DNA of 64,000 nucleotides from Dromaius novaehollandiae (taxonomy: Eukaryota; Chordata; Aves; Casuariiformes; Dromaiidae), in the NCBI RefSeq assembly GCF_036370855.1, contig NW_026991455.1, positions 129,001 through 193,000 on the forward strand. The letters are read 5' to 3'. Below are positions 23,291 to 35,900 of the stretch, one piece after another. The position numbers and the translations under genes are program-made. Positions within the stretch are counted from its first letter, which is position 1. The number at the start of each line of letters is the position of its first letter. The notes beneath the pieces were generated by a model. That model did no database searches, was not told where the DNA came from, and saw only the letters and a list, made by a program, of their open reading frames with translations.

Positions 23291-24419
23291 CAGGGCATGC
23301 GTTGTCATGGCCCAGGGAAGGTGGGGAGCAGAGGGAAGAGGTTGCTTTTCTGCTTGGCAGAAGACATTGCCCAGTTCACAAGCATGGCTCTGGCTGAATT
23401 TGGCCACTCTGCTGGTTGGCAGCACTCAGCTTGAAGTCTGCTGACAGAGGAGAAAAGGGAAAAAAGCTCAGCGAGTCTGAGATTTCTGCCAAAATCCCGC
23501 CCTAGACTGCCATTCAAGCCAATGCAAACTCTGACATAGTCTGAAGCCACCACAGGCCCACTTAGGAAAAACCCAGGCAAACACACAGGGGTGAAGAGGG
23601 CTGTCCAATGGACTTTGCAAGCACTGAGGATGTGTCTGAAGCTGGGGGGTCTCCTGGGTGCAGCCCCGAGACACCGATGATGTCACTGCAGAGTTCCTGG
23701 GACTCCCATGACATCACTGCTTTCAGACAGCTGCAGAGTCGGGCCCTGCTCACTTTGCCCCAGGCTCCCCGCTGGGCAGCACGCGAGGTGCCCCGTGCCC
23801 AGCAGGGTCGCTTCACATTTGGGCTTTGCTCCACGGCCAGCAGCAGCTCTGCCTGGCAGACGTGGGGGCTGTGGACCCCGCAGGGCTGGTGTCCCGTGGC
23901 CGGGGGTGCCCAGAGGTGCCAGGGCACTGGGAAGCTCTTCAGGCATATGGGGTGTTCCCTGCTGTGCAGGGACAGACGTGTGCAGGTGAGCTGTGCTGAT
24001 CCAAGGCAGGCAGGCACTGTGGCCGGCAGTGTGGCATTGGGAGCCTGTTGGGGACTGCCAGCTCTCCCCCACCCCCGCCAGTGCCTCCATCAAACACTCT
24101 GTGGGGGGTCAGGGAGGAGAAGGCTCCCTCCCCCCGCCCCCCGCCAATGCTGCTGGCTGTCTGGCGAGAGTGTGGGTGGGCTCTGCCAGATGGGGAGGCT
24201 GGCAGGGCTTGGGATGCTCTGCTTCCACCCTGCCCCACTCCCAGGCTGGGGCTGCCATTGCCCAGAATTTGGGAACCGCCTTCTGGCCTTTGCAACACCT
24301 GTGCACGTGTGTTGGGAAGTCAGTGCCCACGCTTCCCTGCTGAGGAGGAGCTGACGAAGGTGCCCCTTGTGTCCCCTGAGATGGTCTCCTGGTGGTTGTC
24401 TCTCTTGATCCTGACTGCC

Positions 24420-25371
24420 ACAGCTTTTCTGCTTTCTCCTCTTTTAGTCTCGAGGACAGCTCATGAACTCTACATCTCTTTTTGTTCATAGGACGTGGCA
24501 TCATCAGGAGAACTTCTCAGAGGATGGTGGCACTTCCCCTGGTGCCAGCATGAGCCAGCTGCAGTAGGCAATGCTGCCGGACGCCTCTCCAGATGGGCTG
24601 TGCCCCTTCTGCCTGGACACACTTGACAACACTGACTACACTGCCTTCTGCTTGCACAGCTTCTGCTTTGCCTGTATCTGGCAGTGGTCAGAAACCAGAG
24701 GTGAGTGACCACTCTGCCAGCACCCTTTTCACTCTGTCCTCCACACGGTGCGAGTGGATGACGACTTCCAGCAGTACCACACTGGGCACTCCGAGAGCTC
24801 CTCTTCGGCCAGCCATCGAGGAGGGAGATTTTGTTCCCACTCCACGACGAGCAGGCGGCATCATTCTGCAGCCCTCTAGCACAGGAGCTCCCGTGGCAGC
24901 GACAGTGGCCATGCTGGGGCCCCAGAGAGGGCCCGAAGCAGGTGCCCGAGGCAGAACCATGATGGCCGCAGGTGGCTGCAGCACATGCGGGGCCAGAGAC
25001 TCCCCAGCTAGGAGGAGGTGTCTGAGCCCGGCCAGGCCCCTGGGGAGGAGGAAGGTGTGAGGCCCTCCTGCACCAGCTCTGTGTGGGCTCCTGCAGCCAA
25101 AGCTTCTCCTGGGGAAACCTCAGAGAGCTCTGACAGGGCCCCATCCAACCCTGCCCCCACAGCGCACGCCCTGCCATCGGCGTGGGGCAAAGAATGGCAG
25201 GAGCCCCTGAGGTGGCCCAGCAGGCACAGGGAGCCTTCCCCTGACCAAGAGAGGCCCGGCAGCAGGTCCCCCCGAGGCGACCAGCTCCACTGGGGAGTCC
25301 TGGGCACAGCGCACTATGCGTCCTCAGCTTGGTGGAGGAGGCGCAGGAGCAGGGCTCACACTGACAGGTGA
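24420..25371 (+). pseudogene. TOPORS-like E3 ligase remnant, copy B, with stop inside the RING
   Basis: From an ATG at 24571 the frame encodes DASPDGLCPFCLDTLDN, then FCLHSFCFACIWQWSETR. This is a C3HC4 RING of the TOPORS type, an E3 ligase for ubiquitin and SUMO. The next codon that should be a zinc-binding Cys is TGA (24706-24708), followed by PLCQHPFHSVLHTVRVDDDF, the region that follows the RING in TOPORS. A TAG lies in frame just upstream of the ATG, with further stops near 24880 and 25010. The downstream part is Ser-, Arg- and Glu-rich. An acceptor (TTTGTTCATAG) precedes the exon-like start near 24490. Avian genomes carry multiple Topors-like copies; this one is disabled unless the stops are sequencing errors. 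Confidence 0.75.
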
Positions 25372-25589
25372 GTTCCTGGCTCCCAAGGTGAAGTGTAGGT
25401 CTTCTCGGGGAGGACTGAGCGCTGTCACCATGCAGGACTCCAGGAGAGCCGGGATGACTCAAGGGAAAGGTGCAGAACAAGGGGCCGATTCTGGTGGAGG
25501 TCCCACAGCCATTCTGAGTGCAGGCATTGCTAGCACACCATGCCAAAGGGCAGCACAGTGAGCCCCTGGAAAGGAAAGGACTCAGTCAC

Positions 25590-25985
25590 CCTCACGGTTA
25601 AATGGGCTTTTCTTATGGTTAAATGGAATTTCTGTCTTTCCTTGTGTGCCCATTGCCTCTTGTCCTGTCCCTGTGGACCACTGAGAAGAGTCTGGCTCCA
25701 TCTTCTGTAACCTCTCCCTCCCACATCATGTATTTCTTTCTATACCCATTGAAAAGGTCCCCCTGAGTCTCCCCTCCTCTATGCTAAACTGTCCCAGCTC
25801 CCTCAGCCACGCTTCGGGTGGCAGATACTCCAGTCCCCCAATGATCCGTGTGGCCCATTGCTGGACTTGCTCCAGCACGACCATGTCTGTCTTGTCCTGG
25901 GAGTCCAGAACTGCTCCCAGTACTTCCAGCATGGTCCCAGCAGTGCTGCCAGAGCAGGGCCAGCCAGGGGGGCTCCAGCTCATCA
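25590..25985 (-). mobile_element. CR1 LINE 3' fragment
   Basis: On the minus strand an open stretch encodes the CR1 ORF2 end (VLEQVQQWATRIIGGLEYLP and WLRELGQFSIEEGRLRGT), followed by the characteristic 3' untranslated text. The same motifs occur in the larger CR1 at 62.1-63.4 kb. It is 5'-truncated and inactive. Confidence 0.8.
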
Positions 25986-25999
25986 GCCCCCTCCTGGCC

Positions 26000-27850
26000 T
26001 GGCCCGGCCCAAGGTTCCAGCATGCAGCAGGGACCTGGCAATGCTCAGGGCATTGATGGTTGTGGGAGCCTCCCCCTGGCCCCCAGATACCGGGGGTTCT
26101 CGAGCAGTGGGAGGGCAGTAGGGTCCGGGGACAGAGCGTGGGCAGAGCTGGAGAGCTGAGCTCTTCTGGTGGTGGGAAGGCAGTGGGGGCCTCGTGGCCA
26201 GAGCTGGGCTGGGGTCAGTGAGGCAGCTGGGCTCCCTGGGATGGGTGTGGGGTCTGTAGTCCCCCTGCCTGCCCTCAACGAGCCTGGGGAGAGCGCAGGC
26301 ATGAGGGAGCTGGAGGGGAACAGGATACCAAGGCTGAGGACTGGAAAGGACCAGAGGGTGAGCGGAGATTTTTTATTGCTCCTGGTCATGCTCTGGTCCA
26401 TCCTGGGGCTGCCCCATCCCATCCTTCTGCCCAGGGGTCCCTGGCTGCCCTGGGGCTGTGCAAGAATGGCCTTGCTCTACCTCCCCTCCCTGGGGTTTGA
26501 ATTGCGGTGGTTCTGCTTTGCTCTGAGTCTGCTGCATTTTCCCAAACCCCAGAAGCAGAAAGTGCCCAAAGGCTGGGAGTGGTCAGAGGGAGGAAGCAGT
26601 GGCACTGCTGAGGGAGAGGGCAGGATGCAGCTGGGGTGGGTGGCAGCAGCCGCTTGGTTGCACCTGGCAGGAGCTGGCTGGGGGCTCCTGGCAGGCAACA
26701 GGGCCAGAGAGAGAAAGAGTTGAGGAGGGGGCATGGATTTTCCTTCCTTTTGCAAAGTGGTGCCTGAAATGAAGCAGCAGGGTCCAGCAGACAGACTGGG
26801 TGCCATGGAGCCTGTTGTGCCTCCTTCCGCGTTTGAGCATCTGGTTTTTGACATGATGGAGGCAGCACCTCCTGCATGGAAATGACCCCAACTCTTCTTG
26901 GATAACAGGAATTTTGCCATGAAGGCACTCAGCTCCTTTTAGCAAGCTCAGTGTCTTGATCCCTGGAGGCAAGGCCTTGGTATCTCAGAGGAAAGGAGTC
27001 TCCTGAGGGAGCCAGCAAGGGCTGGGAGGGCCCATGGAGCTCCCTTCTGATTCCTCACTTGGATTTGTACCCTGCTCCTGCCATGCAGGACAGGCACGTT
27101 GTGCATCTTTGGAGCAGGAAAATCCCCTTCCTAGGCTCTGTGGCACATTTGGACAAGCAATGAGAAGAGCCCAACTAGAAGCACTGCAGGCAGACTTCCT
27201 GGGCACTTTTCCCCAGCCAGGGCAGACAGAGAGGAAAGGAGGTGCGAGCAGCCCGCTCAGGAGGAGCGCAGGGGAAGGAAAGTGTGTTGAGGTTTCCAGG
27301 CAGTCTAAAAGCAAACCTGCTCAAATTGTGTTTTCAACTCTGGGCTGAGTAAGCACTAAGGGAAGCAGAGGTTTTGGGGCTCTTGTGTTACAGCCTGTCG
27401 TGGGGCAGGAGTCGCTGGCAGTGTTTGGAGAAAGCCCCCCCCGTCCCTTGGGTGCTCTGTGCCCTTGCTGGGGGTCCCGAGGCGAGCAGCGGATGTATTG
27501 AGGTTTGGAACAGGAGTCCCCAAGTCCCTGGAGGGGTTATTGGGGATGAAGCTTCTGGAAGGATGGGTCCAGACCTCTTCCTGGGCCAGAGTTGAAATCT
27601 CTCCTTGAAGCAGCTGCTAAGGGGACTGGGGCTAATCTCAGCCCTCCCCAGTCCTGGCCTGTGGGTTTTCCTGTGGGAGAAATGCCAATTGCAACAATGA
27701 TACTTGCAGGAATGGATAAATACTTGAAGATACTTGATACTTGAAGTGAAAAGATAACTGAAATAGGGAAATAATCAGGTAACAAAGGCTCATCTGAAAA
27801 GTAGAGGTCTCTTGGTGATTTGTAGGGTGTGCGGTGATTTGTGTGTATTT
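26000..27850. other. GC-rich DNA, no gene supported
   Basis: Overlapping frames of up to 184 codons occur on both strands without recognisable domains or consistent splice sites. A short tandem of GATACTTGAAG-like words lies at 27700-27750. Confidence 0.4.
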
Positions 27851-27859
27851 TTGTGTGCA

Positions 27860-27960
27860 CATATTTTTATATATGTCCCTCGCTGCCCTCTCCCTGGGAA
27901 GAGGCTCAAGCATCCCCCTGATGCTCCGTGTGGCCCATAAATCCCCAGTGATGGCAGCTC
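27860..27960 (-). mobile_element. Very short CR1 relict
   Basis: The minus strand reads LWATRSIRGMLEPLPRERAA, a degraded form of the CR1 ORF2 C-terminal motif seen intact-like at 25.6-25.9 kb. It is too short for a firm call. Confidence 0.35.
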
Positions 27961-27999
27961 TTTGTTTGCAATGGGTCAGAGCCGCTGTTGGTAGCACGG

Positions 28000-29380
28000 C
28001 TACAGCGAGGTCTCTGCCATGAAGGGCTCAGGGAGTGGTGTCCAGCTGGGGTCCGGTCCTGCCCTGCCATGACGAGGGGGGATATTTTGGCTTCTGCTAC
28101 ACCAGGTTGTGGTTGCTGACTGCTCTTCTGCCTTCTCCTCCTGTGGTGGGGGGAGCTGTGAAGGAGCTTTTAGCGCTTGTCCATGGATATGCAGAAATGT
28201 CTGGGCCTGGGGCCTGCTGTGCCCATCGCTGGGGCTCCCTGACAACCCGCTGCTACCCTGGGATTTTTTGGGGGGGAGGGGGGCAACACTGTGTGTGGGG
28301 CACAACAGTGGCTCTGTTTGTTAGTGCTCTTGGGGTAGTGCTAAATATTGGTTGCATCTGCAGCTGTTGCCTCCTGGGTGCTGCCAGGCAGGTCATTTTG
28401 GGGAGCAGCTAGGATCTCTGGCTTCTTCACAGCAGGCAGCCAGTCCTCAGCCAGCGTTTGTTAGGCTGGAGTTTTCTGGGCAGGAGCCTGACCTGGGACC
28501 TGGGGTGCCGGAGAGACACATGTTGGTCTTGTCCCAGTTCTGCTCTCATTTACCCACGAGGGGCTTTTTTTCTCAGCACAGGTGATGCTGTTTGCAATGA
28601 AGTGTCAGAAGCCCCTGGCAGGGAGCACTGTCCTGCCAGTATACAGGGAGGGAGGGAGGATGCGTGCACGGCAGGAGATGTTGGGTAAGTGCCCCAAAGC
28701 AGCGAGTGACCAAAGCTAGTCCCTGAGGTGGCTTTGTGACCCCTGTTCCCAAAGGGTGGGTTTTCCCCGGTGTGTCTGGGTGGGAGGGCCCAGAGGGGAT
28801 ACCTTGCAACCTGCTGGAGGCACAGTGATCTCAGGAGCATCTGCAAGGCCCCCATGGCCAAGGTGGTTGGTGGGGGACTTCTTCCGGGGCTGTGCAATGG
28901 GCACAGGCGCTGCACTGCAGAGGCAGCAGCTGGAGCATGCTCTTGCCATGGGAAAGGACACCAGGCTCAGAGAAGCAGGAGCAGAGTTAAATCTGAGCTC
29001 CAGGGTAGGCCAGCCCTGGGGGAAATGCCTAGTCTTGGCCATTTCCCCCCACCCAGATTGCTTGACAAATGGCCCCCTTTGCTAAAGGTCCTGCTGAGAG
29101 CAGGTGTCTGCGCTGGCCCTGCAGCCCCCACAGGGTTGGGGCAGTTTTGCTGTCAGGGCCCCGTGCTTCTCAGTGAGGCCGGGAGGGCTTTTGGCTGGCC
29201 AAAGCTGGGGAGAAAGCATTTCTGCAGGGAGGGCAGGAGGCTGTGGGGAAGGCAGAGGTAACCTCAGTGTGACAGGGAGAGGCGAGGGAGCAGCGGTCAC
29301 TGCCAGCACAGCTCTGCCCTGCTCTCTTGCTTTCCCGCTGCTCTCTCGCTCCTCCATGCTCGTCTCCCCTTCTTTTCTCC
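28000..29380. other. GC-rich DNA, no gene supported
   Basis: No recognisable exon. A short G-run lies near 28265-28282. Confidence 0.4.
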
Positions 29381-29384
29381 CTCT

Positions 29385-29463
29385 TCTCTTTCACTTCCCT
29401 CTCTCTTTTTCTCTCTCTCTCCCCCCCTCGCTCTCTCTTTCTCTCCTCTCTCTTCTCTCCTCC
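29385..29463 (+). repeat. Pyrimidine-rich (CT) tract
   Basis: About 80 bp of nearly pure C and T, mostly CTCTCT and TTTCTC words. Confidence 0.85.
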
Positions 29464-29499
29464 AGATGAGGCCCCACAACTTCCTCCCCTCCTGCAGAC

Positions 29500-29700
29500 T
29501 CTGAATGCTAGACTCCGATTGGCTGGCAGAACTGTCAGTCCAAGGGATCCCCACCCTCATCCTCTTGCCAGCCAACAGGAGGGCCGCATGGGGGGGACGA
29601 TGCCATAGCAACCTTAGTGCCACGTGACCCGGTGGGCGGCCCTCCCCGGCCCAGGCACCATCTTGTGGGCGGCAGGGCGGGGCATGGTGGGGCCTCGGGG
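29500..29700. promoter_or_regulatory. Promoter-like GC-rich patch
   Basis: Within 200 bp there is a reverse CCAAT box (ATTGG, 29518-29522), an imperfect RFX X-box (GATGCCATAGCAAC, 29599-29612, one mismatch), an E-box/USF-type CACGTGAC (29621-29628) and a GC box (GGGCGG, 29634-29639), in CpG-richer DNA. This combination is typical of TATA-less promoters. No coding exon could be attached on either side. Confidence 0.35.
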
Positions 29701-32700
29701 CAGCCTGGCATCATGTGCCTGGGCAGTGCAGGGCCCCGGGGCCCGGCCGCTGCCCCGCAGGGGCTGGGCTCTGCCGCAGGAGCGCTGCGTGGCTCCTGGC
29801 TGCCCTGGGGGCCGTGCGGGGCAGCAAGGGGAGCCCAGCTCTGGGCCGCCGGTGCTGGGAGCAGTGGTGCAGGGCCATGCCATACCCCAGTCCCTCCCTG
29901 CGCAGCCCAGCCAGAGTCAGCGTGGGGCTCCTGAGCTCGCTCGGCCTTGGCTATGGCTGCGCTGGCCCTGGGACCCTGTCTGCCAGCCAGGAGGCACCGA
30001 CCAGCTCTGGTCACGTGCTGGCTCCACCACCCTGGGCCTGGCCCACGGCAGGGGGATCCCCAGCCCCTGCAGGACCCTGGGGCTCAGCCCTGAGCTGCTG
30101 CACACCCTGAGGACCAGGGTTGAGAGGAGGTGCCAGCTCGGCCCAGGCTCCGCGCTGGGGGCTCTGTCTTGTTTTGTGACATCTGGGCTTGGACTCAGCG
30201 CTGCTCCCCAGCAGGCAAAGTGGGAGCAGCGCAGAGGGGCTGTGCTGCATGTGCAGCACCACACGCCCAGCTCCCTTGCACAGTGCCCCTAAACCTCTGG
30301 GGTTCAGTGTGCAGTACCGGTTATCCAGGCTGGTTTGGGAGTGTCAGCACATGCCCAGATGGGGTCTCAGCCTGAGGGCTTTGGTGGGGACAGAGAACGA
30401 TGGGTCGCATCGTAGCATAACATCCTCCTCTCTGAGCATCAGCACAGTGCTGGGGCGCTCTTGTCCTGCTGCAAGTGGCGGGCCCAAACCTCTGCACCCA
30501 GAAGAAACCATGACTGGGAAAGCAGCTGGGCATCAAGTGGGGGACGCAGTCCAAAGCAGCAAGTGCTGGCTGCTCCCAGGTTTGGTCTCTGCAGCCGTGG
30601 TGGGCAGTGCTGAGGCGAGTGCTACAGGGCCGTCTCCCCCAGCCCCCTCCTGGCCCCCTTCTGCTTCCATTCTGAGTGGCCGTTATCGCCATGGGAACAC
30701 GGATGCACTCAGGGCTCCGGCCGTGGGGTTTCTGTGCCAGAGCGGTTCTCCCCGTGGTCGGTGGCTGTTGGTGTGTTGCTGCTCATGATGCCCATGTGCA
30801 CAGGAGGGAAGGAGGTCGCCTGTGGCCTTCGCCGTGTCGGCCTGGGGAGAAGAGGCCGGGTGCGCAGCAGGGCCTGCCAGCTTGGGCAGGTATGTCTGGT
30901 GCTGGCGTGGGGGAGGCCTGCGGGGTGGGTGAGAGGGGAGGCAGGCCCATGAGATGGGGCTGGCGGGGCAGGATGTGATGGAGGTAATGGGGAAGAGATG
31001 AGGTTGGGCCGCTCATTTATCCATGAACCGTTCCACTTTCCCCTTGGCCTTGGGGAGCCGCACCCAGGGAGTGTGTGGCGGAGGTGAGGGAGGACTTGGC
31101 CTGGCATGGGCAGTCTCGACTGGACCCCAGGGGATGGGAGCAGTCAGGGGCTGCTGATGCTGGGGAGCTGGTCTTGGCCCCTGGGAGCCTCCAGCCCTGG
31201 CGGAGGGGATGTCCCTGGGTGAGGCCCTGGAGTTGTTGGAAATGCCTGTGGGCATTTAAATTCCTGAGGATGAAACATCACCTGATGTTCTGGGAGAGGG
31301 GGTTTGGAGGGAGGCTGCAGCCTCAGATGATCACCTGGTCTGCAGGCATTTGGCAGAGGGTCCTTAGGGCAGGGGCTCTTGGAGTTACAGGAAAAGCAGC
31401 CTTGTCATTAGATCCTGAACTCCTTGCAACTGCCCTGGCCAAGGGACACAAAGCCTCTGGGCTGACAACCATGGCTGACATGAACACAAAGTGCTTTGAA
31501 AGAGTGAAGAGAACAGCCCTGCCCTTGGTCCAAAGCCCCCAAGGGGGAAGTGACACCTACATGGGGAGAGACACAGGGGAGTATTTGTGCATGGCTCAAC
31601 AGTGACACAGCGGTAGGTGCTGGGCGAAGCAGAGGCAGGCATGCCTCTCTGCCCTTTTCCATCAGACAGGGCAGGCTCCAGGCTTTTGTGCCCTGGCCTT
31701 CCTCCTGCGCTGAGGAGGAGGGGGAGAGCCTGCCAAAGGCCTGGAAGGGCTGGCTGAGGTTCCAGCTGGGCTGCCTCACACAAAGGGGAAGATGGGAAGA
31801 GGCACAGAGGCAGCACTGACGTCTTGTGATGCTTGGCTAGAAGGCCAGAGGCCCTGTCAGGAGACGATGCCTTCAGACCTGAAGTGTCTCCTGCTTGTAA
31901 AGGGCTGCTTCCTACACCAGGTGGTCTGTGAAGCAGTGAGAAAAGACACTGTGGTGGACTTGGTCTGGATTTAGTTTGTGCAGGATTTAGTCTGGGAGGT
32001 ACTGGAGAGAGTCACTCTGGGGTGGTGAAGTGCAGCTGGGCTTAACATGAGAATAGCAGAGTGCAAGCCAACCAGAGCCAGGATGTACACAGATCATTTC
32101 AAGAAAGGGAGCGACATAAGGAAGAGGCAATTAGTAAAATACTACAGAAGACTGCCCAGGAAAAAGCCGCAGGAGCCTGCAGGCTGCTAAAATTCTGCAT
32201 GAAGAGCATGAGCAGCCTGTTTCTTACAATCAAGAGTGAAAGACTAAGGGTCCCAGTAAACCCCCCTGTATGGTTTACTATGAAAGCAAGGAGTACTGTG
32301 TAGAGAAGGGGAAAGTTGTCCTTGGAGTCCTAGATAGTTTGTCAGAGGTCAGGAGAGCAGGGAAGTCTGCAAGATCAGACAGGATAAGGAAAAGAAGAGG
32401 CCTTAAAGAGAGCTTGGGATGAGCTTTGCAGAAGGGTCTCCGGCTACTAGTACAGAAGTTATTTCAATGCAGCAAAAGCAAGAGGGTAGTCACAGAAGGG
32501 GAAGGCCCACCTGAGGACACAGGTCATAACTGAACATGTGGTGAGAGCAGCTTGGTGACCTCTCTCCATTGCCAACGCTACAGTGGAGATTCCCAGATGA
32601 AAAGCAATTCTGACAACAGATGTCTCTGAGCATCCCATTGCACTGAGAGGGAGATGGGGAATACATGAAAATCTCATAATCCGCAACAAATAGCTAGTGG

Positions 32701-32940
32701 CATTGCGATAAGTAAGAGGCAGTACCATGCTTTTCTGCTTCCCTATTGAATCTTGCTGATATGCACTAAAAATGAGCTTATGGGGAGAGCTAGGGAATAG
32801 CCTAGGGCTCATAAAATTTCTCAGGTTAAGCCCGATGCTTAACCTTGCAAGATGAGGCTGGAAAACGTGTTGTGTATCCATTCTTGAAGGCGGTCAGTAA
32901 GAGCAAACGGGATGCCAGTAGAAGAGACCCTGGTGGGTCA
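29700..32940. other. Unassigned DNA upstream of the exon array
   Basis: GC-rich to about 31.6 kb, then of mixed composition. An 80-codon frame at 32061-32303 (QERERHKEEAISKILQKTAQ) and a minus-strand 140-codon frame at 32459-32881 look more protein-like than chance, but I recognise neither and cannot connect them to the array. Confidence 0.4.
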
Positions 32941-35900
32941 GGCATGGGAATGTGTTTGCTGTCCTTGGCGTGTGGCAGGACCTGACAGAGAAGAGTCAGT
33001 GACTCTTTCTGTGTGCCTTAGCCTCAAAATGTGTCCTTTTGCATTGCAGGTGGTGAAAAAAGCTAGGCTGGCATCGGCCAGGTCAGCCCAGCCGATGGAC
33101 TGGTCGAGCTCAGGCAGCAGCTCCCAGGTAGGTGGCGGCAGGTGTTAGTTTGGGGAGAGGTGGGGAGGGTGGCTTGGCAAGGGTGTGTGCTGCTGAGCAG
33201 AGAGGTGCCATTGCAAGATGGTCTTGGAAGTGGGAGCTTGGAAGCCTGTTTTGCATGCATGCTTGTGTGCCTTTGGTTGTGCACAAAATGGGGCACCAAT
33301 GTGTGCCTTGCGTGCATTTGGCTGTGCCCAAAATGGGGCATAATGCAAGAGACGTTGTTGCGGGGGGACGTGGGCATGTGTTTGCTGTCCTTGGCATGTG
33401 GCAGGACCCGGGAGAGAAGAGGCAGTGGCTCTTGGTGGTTCTTTCCGCAGGCCTTAGCCTCAAAATGCCTCCTTTTGCTTTGCAGGCGGTGAAGACAGCT
33501 GGGCTGGCATCGGCCAGGTCACCCCAACCGATGGACTGGTCAAGCTCAGGCAGCAGCTCCCAGGTAGGTGGTGGCAGGAGTTAGTTTGGGGAGAGGTGGG
33601 GAGGGTGGCTTGGCAAGGGTGTGTGCTGCTGCACAGAGAGGTGCCATTGCAAGATGGGCTTGGAAGTGGGAGCTTGGAAGCCTGTTTTGCATGCATGCTT
33701 GTGTGCCTTTGGTTGTGCCCAAAATGGGGCATAATACAAGAGATGTTGTTGCAGGGGCGCCTGGGCATGTGTTTGCTGTCCTTGGCATGTGGCAGGACCC
33801 AGGAGAGAAGAGGCAGTGGCTCTTGGTGGTTCTTTCTGTGTGCCCTTGCCTCAAAATGCCTCCTTTTGCTTTGCAGGCGGTGAAGACAGCTGGGCTGGCA
33901 TCGGCCAGGTCACCCCAGCCGATGGACTGGTCGAGCTCAGGCAGCAGCTCCCAGGTAGGTGGCGGCAGGAGTTATTTAGGGGAGAGGTGGGGAGGGTGGC
34001 TTGGCAAGGGTGTGTGCCGCTGAGCAGAGAGGCGCCATTCCAAGACAGGCTTGGAAGCGTGAGCCTGGAAGCCTGTTTTGCATCCATGCTTGTGTGCCTT
34101 TGATTGTGCCCAAAATGGGGCATAATGCAAGAGACGTTGTTGCTCAGGACCTGGACATGTGTTTGATGGGTTTGTCATGTGGCAGGACCCAGGAGAGAAG
34201 AGGCAGTGGCTCTTGGTGGTTCTCTCAGTGTGCCTCTCCCTCAAAATGCCTCCTTTTGCTTTGCAGGTGGTGAAGACAGCTGGGCAGGCAGCAGCCAGGT
34301 CAGCCCAGCCAATGGACTGGTCGAGCTCAGGCAGCAGCTCCCAGGTAGGTGCCACTGCGAGATGGGCTTGGAAGCGTTTTACATCCATGTTTGTGTGCCT
34401 TTGGTTGTGCACCAAATGGGGCACACGAATGTGTGCTTTGTTTGCCTTTGCTTGGGCAAAGATTGGGCTAAAGTAGAGGGGACTTTGTTGCGAGTTGGCC
34501 AGGAAGTGCGTTTGCTGTCCTTGTCATGTGGCAGGACCCAGGAGAGAAGAGGCAGTGGCTCTTGGTGGTTCTTTCTGTGTGCGTCTCCGTCTGAATGCCT
34601 CCTTTTGCTTTTCAGGTGGTGAAGACAGCTGCGCTGGCATCAGCCAGGTCCCCCCAGCCGATGGACTGGTCGAGCTCAGGCAGCAGCTCCCAGGTAGGTG
34701 CCACTGCGAGATGGGCTTGGAAGCGTGAGCTTCGAAGCCTGTTTTGCATGCATGCTTGTGTGCCTTTGGAGGTGCACAAAATGGGGTATAATGCAGGGGG
34801 ACCTTGGAATGTGTTTGCTGTCCTTGGCATGTGGCAGGACCCGGGAGAGAAGAGGCAGTGGCTCTTGGTGGTTCTTTCTGTGTGCCTCTCCCTCAAAATG
34901 CCTCCTTTTGCTTTTCAGGTGGTGAAGACAGCTGGGCTGGCATCGGCCAGGTCAGCCCAGCTCATGTACTGGTCGAGCTCAGGCAGCAGCTCCCAGGTAG
35001 GTGGCAGCAGGAGTTAGTTTGGGGAGAGGTGGGGAGGGTGACTTGGCAAGGGTGTGTGCTGCTGAGCAGAGAGGTGCCATTGCGAGATGGTTTTGGAAGC
35101 GTTAATTTGGAAGCCTGTTTTGCATCCATGCATGTGTGCCTTTGGAGGTGCACAAAATGGGGCACACGAATATGCGCCTTGTGTTCCTTTGGTTGTGCCC
35201 AAAATGGGGCATAATACAAGAGATGTTGTTGTGGGGGGTCCTGGGCATGTGTTTGCTGTCCTTGGCATGTGGCAGGACCCGACAGAGAAGAGGCAGTATC
35301 TCTTGGTGGTTCTTTCCGCAGGCCTTAGCCTCAAAATGCCTCCTTTTGCTTTGCAGGCGGTGAAGACAGCTGGGCTGGCATCAGCCGGGTCACCCCAGCA
35401 CATGGACTGGTCGAGCTCAGGCAGCAGCTCCCAGGTAGGTGGCAGCAGGTGTTATTTTGGGGAGAGGTGGGGAGTGTGGCTTGGCAAGGGTGTGTGCTGC
35501 TGAGCAGAGAGGTGCCATTGCAAGATGGTCTTGGAAGCGTGAACTTGGAAGCCTGTTTTGCATGCGTGCTTGTGTTCCTTTGGTTGTGCCCAAAATGGGG
35601 CATAATGCAAGAGACATTGTTGCTGGGGACGTGGGCATGTGCTTGCTGTCCTTGTCATGTGGCAGGACCTGGGATAGAAGAGGCAGTATCTCTTGGTGGT
35701 TCTTTCCGCAGGCCTTAGCCTCAAAATGCCTCCTTTTGCTTTGCAGGCGGTGAAGACAGCTGGGCTGGCATCAGCCAGGTCAGCCCAGCCGATGGACTGG
35801 TCGAGCTCAGGCAGCAGCTCCCAGGTAGGTGGCGGCAGGTGTTAGTTTGGGGAGAAGTGGGGAGGGTGGCTTGGCAAGGGTGTGTGCCGCTGCACAGAGA

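Noticed and set aside
24571..24750. In-frame TGA as a selenocysteine codon
   Set aside because: The position is a structural zinc ligand in the RING, other stops follow downstream, and no SECIS-like element was recognised. Decay is simpler.
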